Part shown: in pieces, positions 7,685 to 16,086 of the stretch
Layout of the letters: each line of letters starts with the position of its first letter
Numbering within the stretch: the first letter of the stretch is position 1
Assembly: GCA_050731755.1 (NCBI GenBank)
Contig: JBOHPP010000175.1
Coordinates: 1-28,927, forward strand
Origin: JBOHPP01 sp050731755
Lineage (GTDB): Bacteria > Methylomirabilota > Methylomirabilia > Rokubacteriales > CSP1-6
DNA length: 28,927 nucleotides
Direction: 5' to 3'
Position numbers and translations under genes: made by a program
Notes under the pieces: model-generated
Told to the model about the DNA's origin: nothing
The model's input: the letters and a program-made list of their open reading frames with translations, nothing else
Database searches by the model: none

Positions 7685-9054
7685 TCGCCGCGCTGTTCCT
7701 GCTCGTCTTGCTCGGGCTGCTCGCCTTCTTCGCCGCCACCGGCACGGCGGCCCTGGCCGGCCCGCTGGGCGGCTTGGCCCTGCTCTCGGTGGTCTTCCTC
7801 GTCTTCTTCTGCGCGGGCATCTACGTGGCGGCTGCCCTCGGCGTGCTCGGGCTCCTGGCCGGCGCCGCCTTCTCGGAGCGGCCGCTCCACCTGTTCATCG
7901 GCGAGGCGGTGTGGATCCCCAGCGTGAACTTCGTCCTGGTGGCCGTTCCCCTGTTCATCCTGATGGGGGAGATCCTTCTCAGGTCCGGCCTGTCGGAGCG
8001 GCTCTACAGCGCGCTCAACCTCTGGTCACGCCGGTTGCCCGGCGGCCTGCTCCACACCAATATCGTGTCGTGCGCGGTCTTCTCGGCCATCGCCGGTTCC
8101 AGCGTGGCCACGGCGGCCACCATCGGGGCCGTGGCCCTGCCGTACTTCGAGCGCACCCGCTACAGCCCCCGCATGGTCCTTGGCTCCCTGGCCGCCGGCG
8201 GCGCGCTGGGCAACCTCATCCCTCCCGGGATCACGTTCATCGTCTATGGGCTGCTCACCGAGACCTCGGTCGGCAAGCTCTACCTGGCCGGCTTCCTGCC
8301 CGGCTTCCTGATGGCCGCCCTGTTCTCGGTCCTGATCCTCGTCTACGGGCTCATCACGCCGGTCCCGGACGTGTCGGCGCCGGTCAGCGGGCGCGAACGC
8401 CTGCGCAGTCTCCTTGACCTCATGCCCACCGGGGTGCTCATCCTGCTGGTGCTCGGCACGATTTACCTGGGGCTGGCCACGCCCACCGAATCGGCGGCGC
8501 TCGGCGTGGTCGGGGCCCTGGTCTTCGCGGCCCTCGACCGCCGACTGACCTTGAGGATGCTGCACGCCGCGGCCGAGGCCACGGCTCGGACCACCAGCCT
8601 GATCGGGCTGATCATCCTGGCCGCCTTCATCCTTAACTACGTGCTGTCGAGCCTCCGGCTCCCGCAGGCGCTGGCCGCCATGGTGACGGGGCTGGCGCTG
8701 CCGGCCTGGGCCGTCATGTCGGTGATCATCGGGTTCTACCTGGCGCTGGGAACGTTCATGGAGGGCTTCTCCATGATCCTCACTACGCTGCCGGTGGTCT
8801 TCCCCATCGTGGTGGCGCTCGGCTATGATCCCATCTGGTTCGGGGTCATCGTCACCATGCTCGCCGAGATCGCGCTCATCAGCCCGCCCGACGGCATGGT
8901 GATGTACGTGCTGCAGGGGATGCGGCTCACCCCCGGACCCATCACCGACGTCTTCGTCGGCGTGACGCCCTTCGTGCTCGTCTACCTCCTGGGCGTGGTC
9001 CTCCTCATGGTCTTCCCCGAGATCGCGCTCTGGCTGCCGAGGCTGGTGCGGTGA
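7681..9054 (+). CDS. dctM: TRAP transporter large permease, DctM family
   Basis: A 457-residue integral membrane protein of the DctM/ion-transporter superfamily, the Na+- or H+-coupled channel subunit of TRAP transporters. About 12 hydrophobic segments are visible. Family motifs are VAVPLFILMGEIL (about residue 88), AGSSVATAATIG (about 140), GNLIPPG (about 178-184) and the C-terminal mirror-repeat segment LISPPDGMVMYVLQG. A short extra hydrophobic N-terminus (FFAATGTAALAGPLGG) precedes the usual core. It overlaps dctQ by 4 nt and hyuA by 4 nt, so transporter and hydantoinase are translated as one coupled unit. Confidence 0.93.
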   Translation: MIAALFLLVLLGLLAFFAATGTAALAGPLGGLALLSVVFLVFFCAGIYVAAALGVLGLLAGAAFSERPLHLFIGEAVWIPSVNFVLVAVPLFILMGEILLRSGLSERLYSALNLWSRRLPGGLLHTNIVSCAVFSAIAGSSVATAATIGAVALPYFERTRYSPRMVLGSLAAGGALGNLIPPGITFIVYGLLTETSVGKLYLAGFLPGFLMAALFSVLILVYGLITPVPDVSAPVSGRERLRSLLDLMPTGVLILLVLGTIYLGLATPTESAALGVVGALVFAALDRRLTLRMLHAAAEATARTTSLIGLIILAAFILNYVLSSLRLPQALAAMVTGLALPAWAVMSVIIGFYLALGTFMEGFSMILTTLPVVFPIVVALGYDPIWFGVIVTMLAEIALISPPDGMVMYVLQGMRLTPGPITDVFVGVTPFVLVYLLGVVLLMVFPEIALWLPRLVR

Positions 9055-11156
9055 GCCGCTTCCGGGTCGGCGTGGACATCGGTGGCACCTTCACCGACCT
9101 CGTCTTCCTCGACGACGACGGGCGCCTGCACACCAAGAAGATCTCCTCCAGCGTGGACGACTACGCGCGGGCCATCGTGGCGGGTATCGCCGACGTCTTC
9201 CGGGAGACGGGCCTGGGGGGTGACGACGTCGCCGAGGTCCTCCACGGCACGACGGTGGCCTCCAACGCGATCCTGGAATTGCGGGGAGCCCGGACCGGCC
9301 TCATCACCACCCGCGGGTTCCGCGACGTGCTGGAGATCCGCCGGATTCGTATGCCGCGGCTCTACGACCTCGGGTGGGAGAAACCCCGGCCCCTGGTCGA
9401 GCGCGCCCTGCGGGTCGAGGTGGACGAGCGGATCAACGCCCGCGGCGAGGTGCTCAAGCCGCTCGATCCCGCCGACGTGGAGCGCGGGCTGGACCGACTG
9501 CTCGGCGAAGGTGTCGAGGCGCTGGCCGTCTGCCTCCTCAACGCCTATGCGAACCCGGCCCACGAGCAGCGGATCGCAGAGGTCGTGCGACGGCGGGCGC
9601 CCGACCTGCCCTGCTGCCTGAGCGCCGAGGTCCTGCCTGAGATCAAAGAGTACGAGCGGACCTCCACGACCGTCATCAACGCTTACGTGACACCGATCGT
9701 CCGCCGTTACCTGGCCACGTTGCGGACGGGGCTCGAGGCGATCGCCATCAAGGCTCCGCTCCTCATCATGCAGTCGAACGGCGGCCTCATGACCGCCGAG
9801 GCCGCCGCCGAGCAGCCCATGCACGTCATCGAGTCCGGGCCGGCGGCGGGCGTGGTGGGCGCCCAGGCGCTCGCCCGGCGCATCGGTCTCGACCGGCTGA
9901 TCACCTTCGACATGGGCGGCACCACCGCCAAGGCCTCGATCGTGGAGGACGGGCACGTGCACCGGGCCGCCGAGTACCAGGTGGGCGCGGACATCATGCA
10001 CGGCTCCCGGCTACTCACCGGCGCGGGCTACCTCGTGCGGGTGCCCGCTATCGACCTGGCCGAGGTGGGCGCCGGCGGCGGTTCGCTCGTGTGGATCGAC
10101 GCCGGCGGCTCGCTGCAGGTGGGCCCTCGCAGCGCGGGCGCCTTTCCGGGGCCCGTGTGCTATGACCTCGGCGGCGCCGACCCGACGGTGACCGACGCCA
10201 ACGTCATCCTCGGCTACCTCAACCCGACCGCGCTCGCCGGCGGCGCCGTGAAGCTCAACGCCGCCCGGGCCCACGAGGCCTTCCAGGCCAGGGTGGCGGA
10301 GCCGCTGGGACTGCCGCCGGAGGAGGCGGCCTGGGGCGCCCACCTCGTGGCCGCCGCCAACATGATGCGCGCGATCAAGGCGGTGTCGAGCGAGCGCGGC
10401 CGCGACCCCCGCGAGTACGCGCTGTTCGCCTTCGGCGGCAACGGCCCGCTCTTCGCCGCCGGCATGGCCCGCGCCCTCGAGATGCAGCGCATCGTCGTGC
10501 CCCCCGCCCCCGGACTCTTCTCGTCGTTCGGCCTGCTCTACGCCGACGTCGAGCACCACTACGTGCGGACGTTCCGCCGACGGACGCGCCAGGCCGACCC
10601 GGCCGAACTGGGCGCGGCCTGGGCCCGCATGGAGGCCGAGGGGCTCGCCCAGCTCGCGGCCGAGGGGTTCACCGGCCCGGCCGTACGGCTCAGGCGCTCG
10701 GCCGACCTGCGCTACCAGGGTCAGTCGTTCGAATTGACCGTCCCGCTGGGCCTGGGCCCGATCGACGCGGCGGCCCTGGCCGCCCTGGAGGAGGCCTTCG
10801 GCCGGGAGCATGAGCGGACTTACGGGCACCGGGCCGGGTCTGAGGAGCCCGTGGAGATCGTGACGTTGCGCCTCGTCGCCCAGGGCATCCCGGAGCGGTC
10901 GCGCGTGCCCGAGCGCGTGCGGGTGGACCGCGACGGTCCCGGCGCGCGGGGAACCCGTCGGGTCTATTTCGGTCCCGAGACGGGTTGGCTGCCCACGCCC
11001 GTCCTCGGGCGGGCCGACCTTGGCGCCGGGTACCAGGGCCCGTGCATCGTCGAGGAGTACGATGCCACCTGCGTCGTCCCACCCGGCGCCCGGGCGGCGC
11101 TCGATGGCTGGGGCGACATCGTGATCGAGCTGCCCACAGCCGGGGAGAGGGTCTGA
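9051..11156 (+). CDS. hyuA: Hydantoinase/oxoprolinase family ATP-dependent subunit A
   Basis: A 701-residue cytoplasmic protein of the HyuA/5-oxoprolinase-A family. The N-terminal domain opens with the phosphate motif DIGGTFTD (9-16), followed by HGTTVASNAI. The central actin-like ATPase domain contains DMGGTT (287-292), a GAGGGS loop and the FGGNGPLFA segment. HyuA uses ATP to activate a lactam or ketone and works with HyuB, encoded immediately downstream. The GTG start overlaps the dctM stop by 4 nt. Relatives act on N-methylhydantoin, 5-oxoproline, acetone or acetophenone, so substrate is open. Linkage to a TRAP transporter and a racemase-fold enzyme favours an imported cyclic amide or N-carbamoyl compound, by inference. 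Confidence 0.93.
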   Translation: MSRFRVGVDIGGTFTDLVFLDDDGRLHTKKISSSVDDYARAIVAGIADVFRETGLGGDDVAEVLHGTTVASNAILELRGARTGLITTRGFRDVLEIRRIRMPRLYDLGWEKPRPLVERALRVEVDERINARGEVLKPLDPADVERGLDRLLGEGVEALAVCLLNAYANPAHEQRIAEVVRRRAPDLPCCLSAEVLPEIKEYERTSTTVINAYVTPIVRRYLATLRTGLEAIAIKAPLLIMQSNGGLMTAEAAAEQPMHVIESGPAAGVVGAQALARRIGLDRLITFDMGGTTAKASIVEDGHVHRAAEYQVGADIMHGSRLLTGAGYLVRVPAIDLAEVGAGGGSLVWIDAGGSLQVGPRSAGAFPGPVCYDLGGADPTVTDANVILGYLNPTALAGGAVKLNAARAHEAFQARVAEPLGLPPEEAAWGAHLVAAANMMRAIKAVSSERGRDPREYALFAFGGNGPLFAAGMARALEMQRIVVPPAPGLFSSFGLLYADVEHHYVRTFRRRTRQADPAELGAAWARMEAEGLAQLAAEGFTGPAVRLRRSADLRYQGQSFELTVPLGLGPIDAAALAALEEAFGREHERTYGHRAGSEEPVEIVTLRLVAQGIPERSRVPERVRVDRDGPGARGTRRVYFGPETGWLPTPVLGRADLGAGYQGPCIVEEYDATCVVPPGARAALDGWGDIVIELPTAGERV

Positions 11157-11158
11157 CC

Positions 11159-12922
11159 ATGGCGCCTCTGCGCGATCCCATTGGCTTCGAGCTGTTCAAG
11201 AACGCGCTGCTCTCCATCGCCGACGAGATGGCGCTGACCATCCTGCGCACCGCGTACTCCGGTGTGCTCAAGGACAACATGGACTACTCCACCGCCTTCT
11301 GCGACGGTGACGGCCGGACGGTAGCTCAGGGCCTGACCCTGCCCGCGCACCTCAGCTCCTTTCCCGACGCGCTGGCCGCGACCATCCGCCGGTACGGCGA
11401 TCGGATGCGGCCGGGCGACGTCTTCTGTCTCAACGATCCCTTCGAGGGCGGGATGCACCTGCCGGATGTCTTCGTCCTCAAGCCCATCTTCCACGAGGGC
11501 CAGCGACTGGCCTTCGCCGCCACGATCTGCCACCAGACCGACGTCGGTGGCCGCGTGGCCGGCTCCAATGCCGCCGACTCCACCGAGATCTACCAGGAAG
11601 GGCTGCGCATCCCGCCGCTGCCCATGTACGAGGCTGGCCGGCCCAACGAGACGCTGTTCGCGTTCGTCGAAAGAAACGTGCGCCTGCCGGTGCGGGTCCT
11701 CGGCGACCTCCGGGCCCAGCTCGCGGCCTGCCACATCGCGGAGGCGGCCTTTCTCAGGCTCGTCGAGCGTCACGGGGCCAAGCGCGTCACCGAGCACATG
11801 GAGGAGATCCTCGACTACACCGAGCGCGTGACGCGGGCGGCGATCCGTCAGCTGCCCGATGGGGAATGGAGCTTCGAGGACTACATCGACGACGACGGCA
11901 TCGACCTCGGCCGCCCCATCCCGCTTCGCGTCGCGCTCCGCAAGCAGGGTGACACCCTGGTCGCCGACTGGACGGGGACCTCGCCTCAGGTCAAGGGCGC
12001 CATCAACAACACGCTGTCCTTCACCAGAGCCGCCACCTACACCGCCATCAAGTCCGTCCTTTCCCACGACATCCTGTGCAACGCGGGCTTCTACCGGCCC
12101 ATCGCGGTCATCGCCCCGCCCGGCACCATCGCCAATGCCGTCCTGCCCGCCGCCTGCGCCGCCCGCGGCCTCACCGGCTTCCGCATGCTGGATTGCGTCT
12201 TTGGCGCCCTGGCCCAGATGCTCCCGGACCGGGTGCTGGCGGCCTCCGAGGGCGGCAACACCGGCGTCAGCATCGGCGGCTACTATGCGGACCGCACGCC
12301 CTTCATCTTCGTGGAGTTCATCTGCTCGGCGTGGGGTGGGCGGCCATGGGCCGACGGCCTCGACGGCAACGCCAACCTCTTCGCCAACATGTCGCTGCCG
12401 TCGGCCGAGGTGACCGAGACCGAGCAGCCGATCGAGATCCTCGCCTGCGAGTTCATCCCGGACGTCGGTGGCCCCGGCAAGTTCCGGGGCGGGATGAGCA
12501 TCCGGCGCGACTACCGGCTCCTGGAGGAGGAGGCGGTGCTTCAAGTGCGCGCCGACCGCCATACCTTTCGCCCCTACGGCCTCTACGGCGGCCACCCCGG
12601 TCGGCCCTCGCGCAACGTGCTCAACCCCCACGGCGAGGCGCGGGTGCTCCCGGCCAAGATCACGATGACCATCAACCGTGGCGACGTGTTCCGCCACGAG
12701 CAGCCCGGCCCCGGCGGCTGGGGCGATCCCCTCGAGCGCGACCCGGCGGCGGTGCTCCGAGACGTCCGCAACGAGCTGGTGAGCCTAGCCGCCGCCCGCG
12801 ACGACTACGGCGTCGTCATCGATCCCAACCGGCTCACCGTGGACGAGGCAGCCACGGTGCGGCTGCGGGCCAACATCCGCGCCGCGCGAGGCTGGGCCAC
12901 GTTGCCCCTCGTGAGCCGCTGA
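11159..12922 (+). CDS. hyuB: Hydantoinase/oxoprolinase family subunit B
   Basis: A 587-residue protein of the HyuB/5-oxoprolinase-B family, the hydrolytic or carboxylating partner of HyuA. It begins with DPIGFELFKNALLSIADEM and has the hallmark NDPFEGGMHLPDV near residues 94-106, FAATICHQTDVGG just after, and the C-terminal PGPGGWGDPLERDP. Length is at the upper end of the usual 520-590 residues and looks complete. The ATG is 2 nt after the hyuA stop, with a GGGGAGAGGG ribosome site inside the hyuA end. HyuA and HyuB form a stable complex in the characterised members. The reaction class is clear but the substrate is not. Confidence 0.93.
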   Translation: MAPLRDPIGFELFKNALLSIADEMALTILRTAYSGVLKDNMDYSTAFCDGDGRTVAQGLTLPAHLSSFPDALAATIRRYGDRMRPGDVFCLNDPFEGGMHLPDVFVLKPIFHEGQRLAFAATICHQTDVGGRVAGSNAADSTEIYQEGLRIPPLPMYEAGRPNETLFAFVERNVRLPVRVLGDLRAQLAACHIAEAAFLRLVERHGAKRVTEHMEEILDYTERVTRAAIRQLPDGEWSFEDYIDDDGIDLGRPIPLRVALRKQGDTLVADWTGTSPQVKGAINNTLSFTRAATYTAIKSVLSHDILCNAGFYRPIAVIAPPGTIANAVLPAACAARGLTGFRMLDCVFGALAQMLPDRVLAASEGGNTGVSIGGYYADRTPFIFVEFICSAWGGRPWADGLDGNANLFANMSLPSAEVTETEQPIEILACEFIPDVGGPGKFRGGMSIRRDYRLLEEEAVLQVRADRHTFRPYGLYGGHPGRPSRNVLNPHGEARVLPAKITMTINRGDVFRHEQPGPGGWGDPLERDPAAVLRDVRNELVSLAAARDDYGVVIDPNRLTVDEAATVRLRANIRAARGWATLPLVSR

Positions 12923-12976
12923 TGACATACTTCGGCGGCGGACCGACAGCTGAGGGCCCGCAGACAGGATATGACC

Positions 12977-14038
12977 ATGTCCAACCGGCCAGAGCGTTCA
13001 TACATCTACGCCGGCGCCGCTCGCGGGATGTCCGGAAGGGCGGGCGGCATCTTCCGTCGAGCCGTCGGAGACGGCCACTGGGAGGCGTCCGGTAAGGGCC
13101 TGCCTGATGGCGCCGACGTCCACGCGATCACGCTGCACCCGGAGAACCCGGAGGTCGTTTATCTGGGCACCCAGGACGGCCCGTACCGCAGCACGGACCG
13201 TGGGGCGAGCTGGGAGCGGCTCGGCTTCTCCGAGGACGGCCGGCAGGTCTGGTCGATCCTCGTCCATCCGCGGGCTCCGCGAATCCTCTACCTGGGCACG
13301 TCGCCGGTGGCCGTCTACCGCAGCGAGGATGGCGGTGAGTCCTGGCGCCGTCTGGCCGGGGCCGCGCAGCCCGAGCGGGTGAAGATGGCGTTCGCCACTC
13401 GCGTGATGCGGCTGGCGGCTGATCCTCGTCGTCCCAACGAGCTGTACGCCGGGCTGGAGGTCGGCGGCGTCATGCGCAGCCCGGATGGCGGCGAGAGATG
13501 GGCGGACTGCAGCACGGACCTGCTGCGCCTGGCCGAGCTGCCCCATCTCAAGAGCCGGATTGGAAGCGACACCGACAGCGAAGGCATGATGGATGTCCAC
13601 GCCGTCGCGGTCAGTGAAACGTTGCCGGGCACCGTGTTCTTGGCCCTGCGCATGGGCCTCTTCCGGAGCGCCGACCGGGGGGCGACCTGGGAGGATATGC
13701 AAATCGGCCGCTTTTCGCCGCTGACGTACGCGCGTGATGTGCGCGTGGCGCCACACGATCCCCGCGTCCTCTACGCCTGTTTGAGTCCGGCGGCCCGCAG
13801 CGAAGATGGCTCGCTCTACCGAAGCCAGGATCTGGGCCGGACGTGGACCCGCTTCGACCACGGCGTCAAGGCCCGGAGCACCATGATGGCGGTGGCCCTG
13901 CACCGGCGCGACCCCGACCAGGTGTATTGCGCCACCCGCCACGGTCAGGTCTTCGGCACCCGAGACGGCGGCCGCACCTGGCACGAGTTCCAACTGCTCG
14001 ACGGCGTCGGCGACGTGTACGCACTCGCCTGCGGATAA
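12977..14038 (+). CDS. Asp-box (BNR) repeat beta-propeller protein
   Basis: A 353-residue protein built of repeated propeller blades. Six Asp boxes of the S/T-x-D-x-G-x-x-W type are visible: STDRGASW (72-79), SEDGGESW (116-123), SPDGGERW (168-175), SADRGATW (231-238), SQDLGRTW (283-290) and TRDGGRTW (328-335). No signal peptide or membrane segment is seen, so it is probably cytoplasmic. The start at 12977 is preferred over ATG 12971 because AGGA is 7 nt upstream of it. The gene follows hyuB by 54 nt on the same strand and closes the operon. Such folds occur in sialidases, sortilin-like proteins and photosystem assembly factors, but sialidase catalytic residues are not evident. Function unknown, perhaps a scaffold or binding protein. 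Confidence 0.8.
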   Translation: MSNRPERSYIYAGAARGMSGRAGGIFRRAVGDGHWEASGKGLPDGADVHAITLHPENPEVVYLGTQDGPYRSTDRGASWERLGFSEDGRQVWSILVHPRAPRILYLGTSPVAVYRSEDGGESWRRLAGAAQPERVKMAFATRVMRLAADPRRPNELYAGLEVGGVMRSPDGGERWADCSTDLLRLAELPHLKSRIGSDTDSEGMMDVHAVAVSETLPGTVFLALRMGLFRSADRGATWEDMQIGRFSPLTYARDVRVAPHDPRVLYACLSPAARSEDGSLYRSQDLGRTWTRFDHGVKARSTMMAVALHRRDPDQVYCATRHGQVFGTRDGGRTWHEFQLLDGVGDVYALACG

Positions 14039-14070
14039 GGTCGTCCCGGCCCACGACACCGTAATCCCCC

Positions 14071-14099
14071 TTGACACGGTCCTGACCGGCGAGTACGGT
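14071..14099 (+). promoter_or_regulatory. Sigma70-like promoter upstream of the HTH/coxMSL genes
   Basis: TTGACA (14071-14076), a 17-nt spacer and TACGGT (14094-14099) lie in the 145-nt gap after the Asp-box gene. It would give a leader of about 80 nt before the GTG at 14184 and could transcribe the HTH segment together with coxMSL. Its TTGACAC box is shared with the promoters at 4732, 3604 and 3578. Confidence 0.5.
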
Positions 14100-14183
14100 T
14101 CGCCACCAAGCGCCGCTGTCGTAACCAGAAAGTCCCTTTCCACGATCGGCACCGCAGGCCACCCCACGCGGGAGGGGTGATGG

Positions 14184-14669
14184 GTGGGAGACTTCCCCAG
14201 CCGCTTCGTCCGGCCTCTCAGCGCCGAGGAACGCGAGGCGCTGGAACGGCTGCGCCGGGAACACGCGCAGACGCTCGGCTTCCGCGCCGTGGCCGTGCTG
14301 CTGTCGGCCAGCCAATTGCCGATCCCCGAGATCATGCGGCGGCTTGGGCTCTCGCGCCCCACGGTGGCCGGCTGGCTCACCCGCTTCGAGCAGTCCGGTG
14401 TGTCCGGGCTTCTGCCGCGCCCTCGTTCCGGACGTCCGCCGAAGCTGACCTCCGACGTTCGGCGACACATCGCCATGGCCGTCGGGGTGCGGCCGCGGGA
14501 TCTCGGGATGGCCGGGACGGCGTGGACACTCGCGACGCTGAGGGAGTATCTGGTGCGCGCCCGAGTCCTGCCTGCGGTCTCACGCGAGTCGCTCCGAATG
14601 GTGCTCCAGAGGACGGGGCTCACTCTCAAGACAACCCGAACAGGGCTGATCCAGAAGGGGACCACGACG
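14184..14669 (+). CDS. IS630-transposase-like helix-turn-helix domain, open in frame into coxM
   Basis: A 162-codon segment starting at a GTG with a good GGAGGGG site 6 nt upstream. It reads like the N-terminal DNA-binding region of IS630-family transposases: LSAEEREALERL, then a helix-turn-helix at PIPEIMRRLGLSRPTVAGWL, the linker RPRSGRPPKLT, and a second winged-helix part ending VSRESLRMVLQRTGL. The DDE catalytic domain is entirely missing. There is no stop codon before the coxM ATG at 14670, so translation from 14184 would yield a 452-residue HTH-CoxM protein. It may be a truncated transposase remnant, a domesticated regulator of the cox genes, or an accidental open join. CoxM has its own ATG and ribosome site, which favours independent initiation. 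Confidence 0.6.
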
Positions 14670-15542
14670 ATGATTCCGGCCACCTTTGAGTATCACGCTC
14701 CGAGTTCGGTTGGCGAGGCGACGGCCCTGCTGGTGAAGCTGGGGGAGGACGCCAAGGTCCTCTCTGGAGGGCAGAGCCTCATTCCGCTCATGAAGCTCCG
14801 GTTGGCCAGCCCGCGCCATCTCGTCGACATCAACGGGATTCCCGGCCTGGCCGGAATCCGCGAGGCGGATGGCTTCCTCAGAATCGGCGCGCTCACGCGG
14901 GAGTCGGAGCTGGAGGAATCCGAGCTCATCCGGACGCGGTACCCGCTGCTGCACGACACCTCACGGGTCGTCGCCGACCCGCTGGTGCGCAACCTGGCCA
15001 CGGTCGGTGGCAACCTGGCTCACGGCGATCCGGCCAACGACCATCCGGCGACCATGCTGGCGCTCGGCGCCGAAGTCGTCGCCGTGGGGCCCAAGGGCGA
15101 ACGTCGGATCCCCATCGCCGCGTTCTTCACCGGCCCGTTCGCGACAGCGCTCAAGCCCGACGAGATCCTCGTCGAGATCAGGATCCCCATCCCGCCGCCG
15201 CGCAGCGGCGGCGCCTATCTCAAGCTCGAGCGGAAGGTCGGCGACTTCGCCACCGCCGCGGTGGCGGTGCAGGTGACGCTGGGGGCTAACGGCGCCTGCG
15301 AGCGGGTGGGCATCGGCCTCACCAACGTGGGCCTGACGCCCCTCAAGGCCACGCAGGCCGAGGCCGCCTTGACGGGCAAGCGGCCGGACGAGCAGACGAT
15401 CCAGCAGGCGGGACAGCTGGCCGCCGAGGCCTCCCGACCCAGCGAAGATCTCCGTGGCCCGGTCGAGTACAAGAAGGACCTCGTGCGGGTGTTGACGGCC
15501 CGGGCGCTCCGGAAAGCCATAGAACGCGCCGGTACGCGGTAG
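14670..15542 (+). CDS. coxM: Aerobic CO dehydrogenase medium (FAD-binding) subunit
   Basis: A 290-residue FAD subunit of the xanthine oxidase/CO dehydrogenase family, moving electrons from the FeS subunit to the quinone pool. The two FAD-binding motifs are plain: SGGQSLIP (32-39) and TVGGNLAHGDP (111-121). The C-terminal CO_deh_flav_C domain covers about 175-285. The start at ATG 14670 fits normal CoxM length and has AGAAGGGGA about 10 nt upstream, although the frame continues upstream into the HTH segment. It is first in a coxM-coxS-coxL order, which is typical of form I enzymes. The form I active-site motif in the large subunit supports CO as substrate. Confidence 0.9.
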   Translation: MIPATFEYHAPSSVGEATALLVKLGEDAKVLSGGQSLIPLMKLRLASPRHLVDINGIPGLAGIREADGFLRIGALTRESELEESELIRTRYPLLHDTSRVVADPLVRNLATVGGNLAHGDPANDHPATMLALGAEVVAVGPKGERRIPIAAFFTGPFATALKPDEILVEIRIPIPPPRSGGAYLKLERKVGDFATAAVAVQVTLGANGACERVGIGLTNVGLTPLKATQAEAALTGKRPDEQTIQQAGQLAAEASRPSEDLRGPVEYKKDLVRVLTARALRKAIERAGTR

Positions 15543-15560
15543 TGCGAGCCGCAGGGCGTC

Positions 15561-15582
15561 GGCGGGCAGGACCCCGCCCGCC
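15561..15582 (+). promoter_or_regulatory. GC-rich hairpin in the coxM-coxS gap
   Basis: A GGCGGGC (15561-15567) / GCCCGCC (15576-15582) inverted repeat with an 8-nt loop lies in the 70-nt gap between coxM and coxS. No T-tract follows. It could tune mRNA stability between the subunits; the role is inferred from position only. Confidence 0.35.
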
Positions 15583-15612
15583 CGAGGCGAGCCTTAGGAA
15601 GGAGTGAGGGCG

Positions 15613-16086
15613 ATGCAGGTCCAGCTCACGATCAACGGCGAGAAGCACGAGGCCGACGTCGAGCCGCGCCTCCTGCTGGTCCACCTGATCCGCGACGTGC
15701 TGCGGCTGACCGGGACTCACATCGGGTGCGACACCACCCACTGCGGGGCCTGCACCGTCCTCCTGGACGGCCGAGCGGTGAAGTCGTGCACACTCTTCGC
15801 CGTCCAGGCCCGCGGCAAGCAGATCACGACCGTCGAGGGACTGGCGCAGGACGGCACCCTGCATCCCCTGCAGGAAGGCTTCATGGCCGAGCACGGCCTG
15901 CAGTGCGGTTACTGCACGCCCGGGATGCCGATGACGAGCTACGCGTTCCTCCAGAAGCACCCGTCCCCATCCGAGGAGGACATCCGCTGGGCCATCTCCG
16001 GCAACCTCTGCCGGTGCACCGGCTACGTGAACATCGTCAAGGCCGTTCAGCACGCCGCGGCCAAGCTCCGCGAAGGAGGCTCGTAA
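15613..16086 (+). CDS. coxS: Aerobic CO dehydrogenase small (2x[2Fe-2S]) subunit
   Basis: A 157-residue iron-sulfur subunit that carries electrons from the molybdenum site to FAD. The N-terminal plant-type [2Fe-2S] ligands are C39, C44, C47 and C59 (GCDTTHCGAC, then C). The C-terminal all-helical cluster uses C98 and C101 (QCGYC) and C133 and C135 (NLCRCTGY). All eight cysteines are present at family spacing. The start at 15613 is favoured by AAGGAG 9 nt upstream; a GTG at 15604 would add three residues. Its TAA overlaps the coxL ATG by 1 nt (TAATG), linking translation of the two subunits. Confidence 0.95.
   Translation: MQVQLTINGEKHEADVEPRLLLVHLIRDVLRLTGTHIGCDTTHCGACTVLLDGRAVKSCTLFAVQARGKQITTVEGLAQDGTLHPLQEGFMAEHGLQCGYCTPGMPMTSYAFLQKHPSPSEEDIRWAISGNLCRCTGYVNIVKAVQHAAAKLREGGS

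Noticed and set aside
10964..12697. 577-residue open frame on the minus strand
   Set aside because: It lies antisense to hyuB, whose family motifs are clear. Composition is His/Gly/Val/Asp-rich, typical of the shadow of a coding strand.
12998..14683. 561-residue open frame on the minus strand
   Set aside because: It is antisense to the Asp-box gene and the HTH segment, has Arg/Gly/Pro/Ser-rich low-complexity composition and no recognisable domain. Long antisense frames are expected in DNA this GC-rich.
14177..14689. 170-residue plus-strand frame starting GTG-ATG just before the HTH segment
   Set aside because: It is out of frame with the HTH domain, which has recognisable motifs. The product is Arg/Ala-rich with no domain, so it is a shadow frame.
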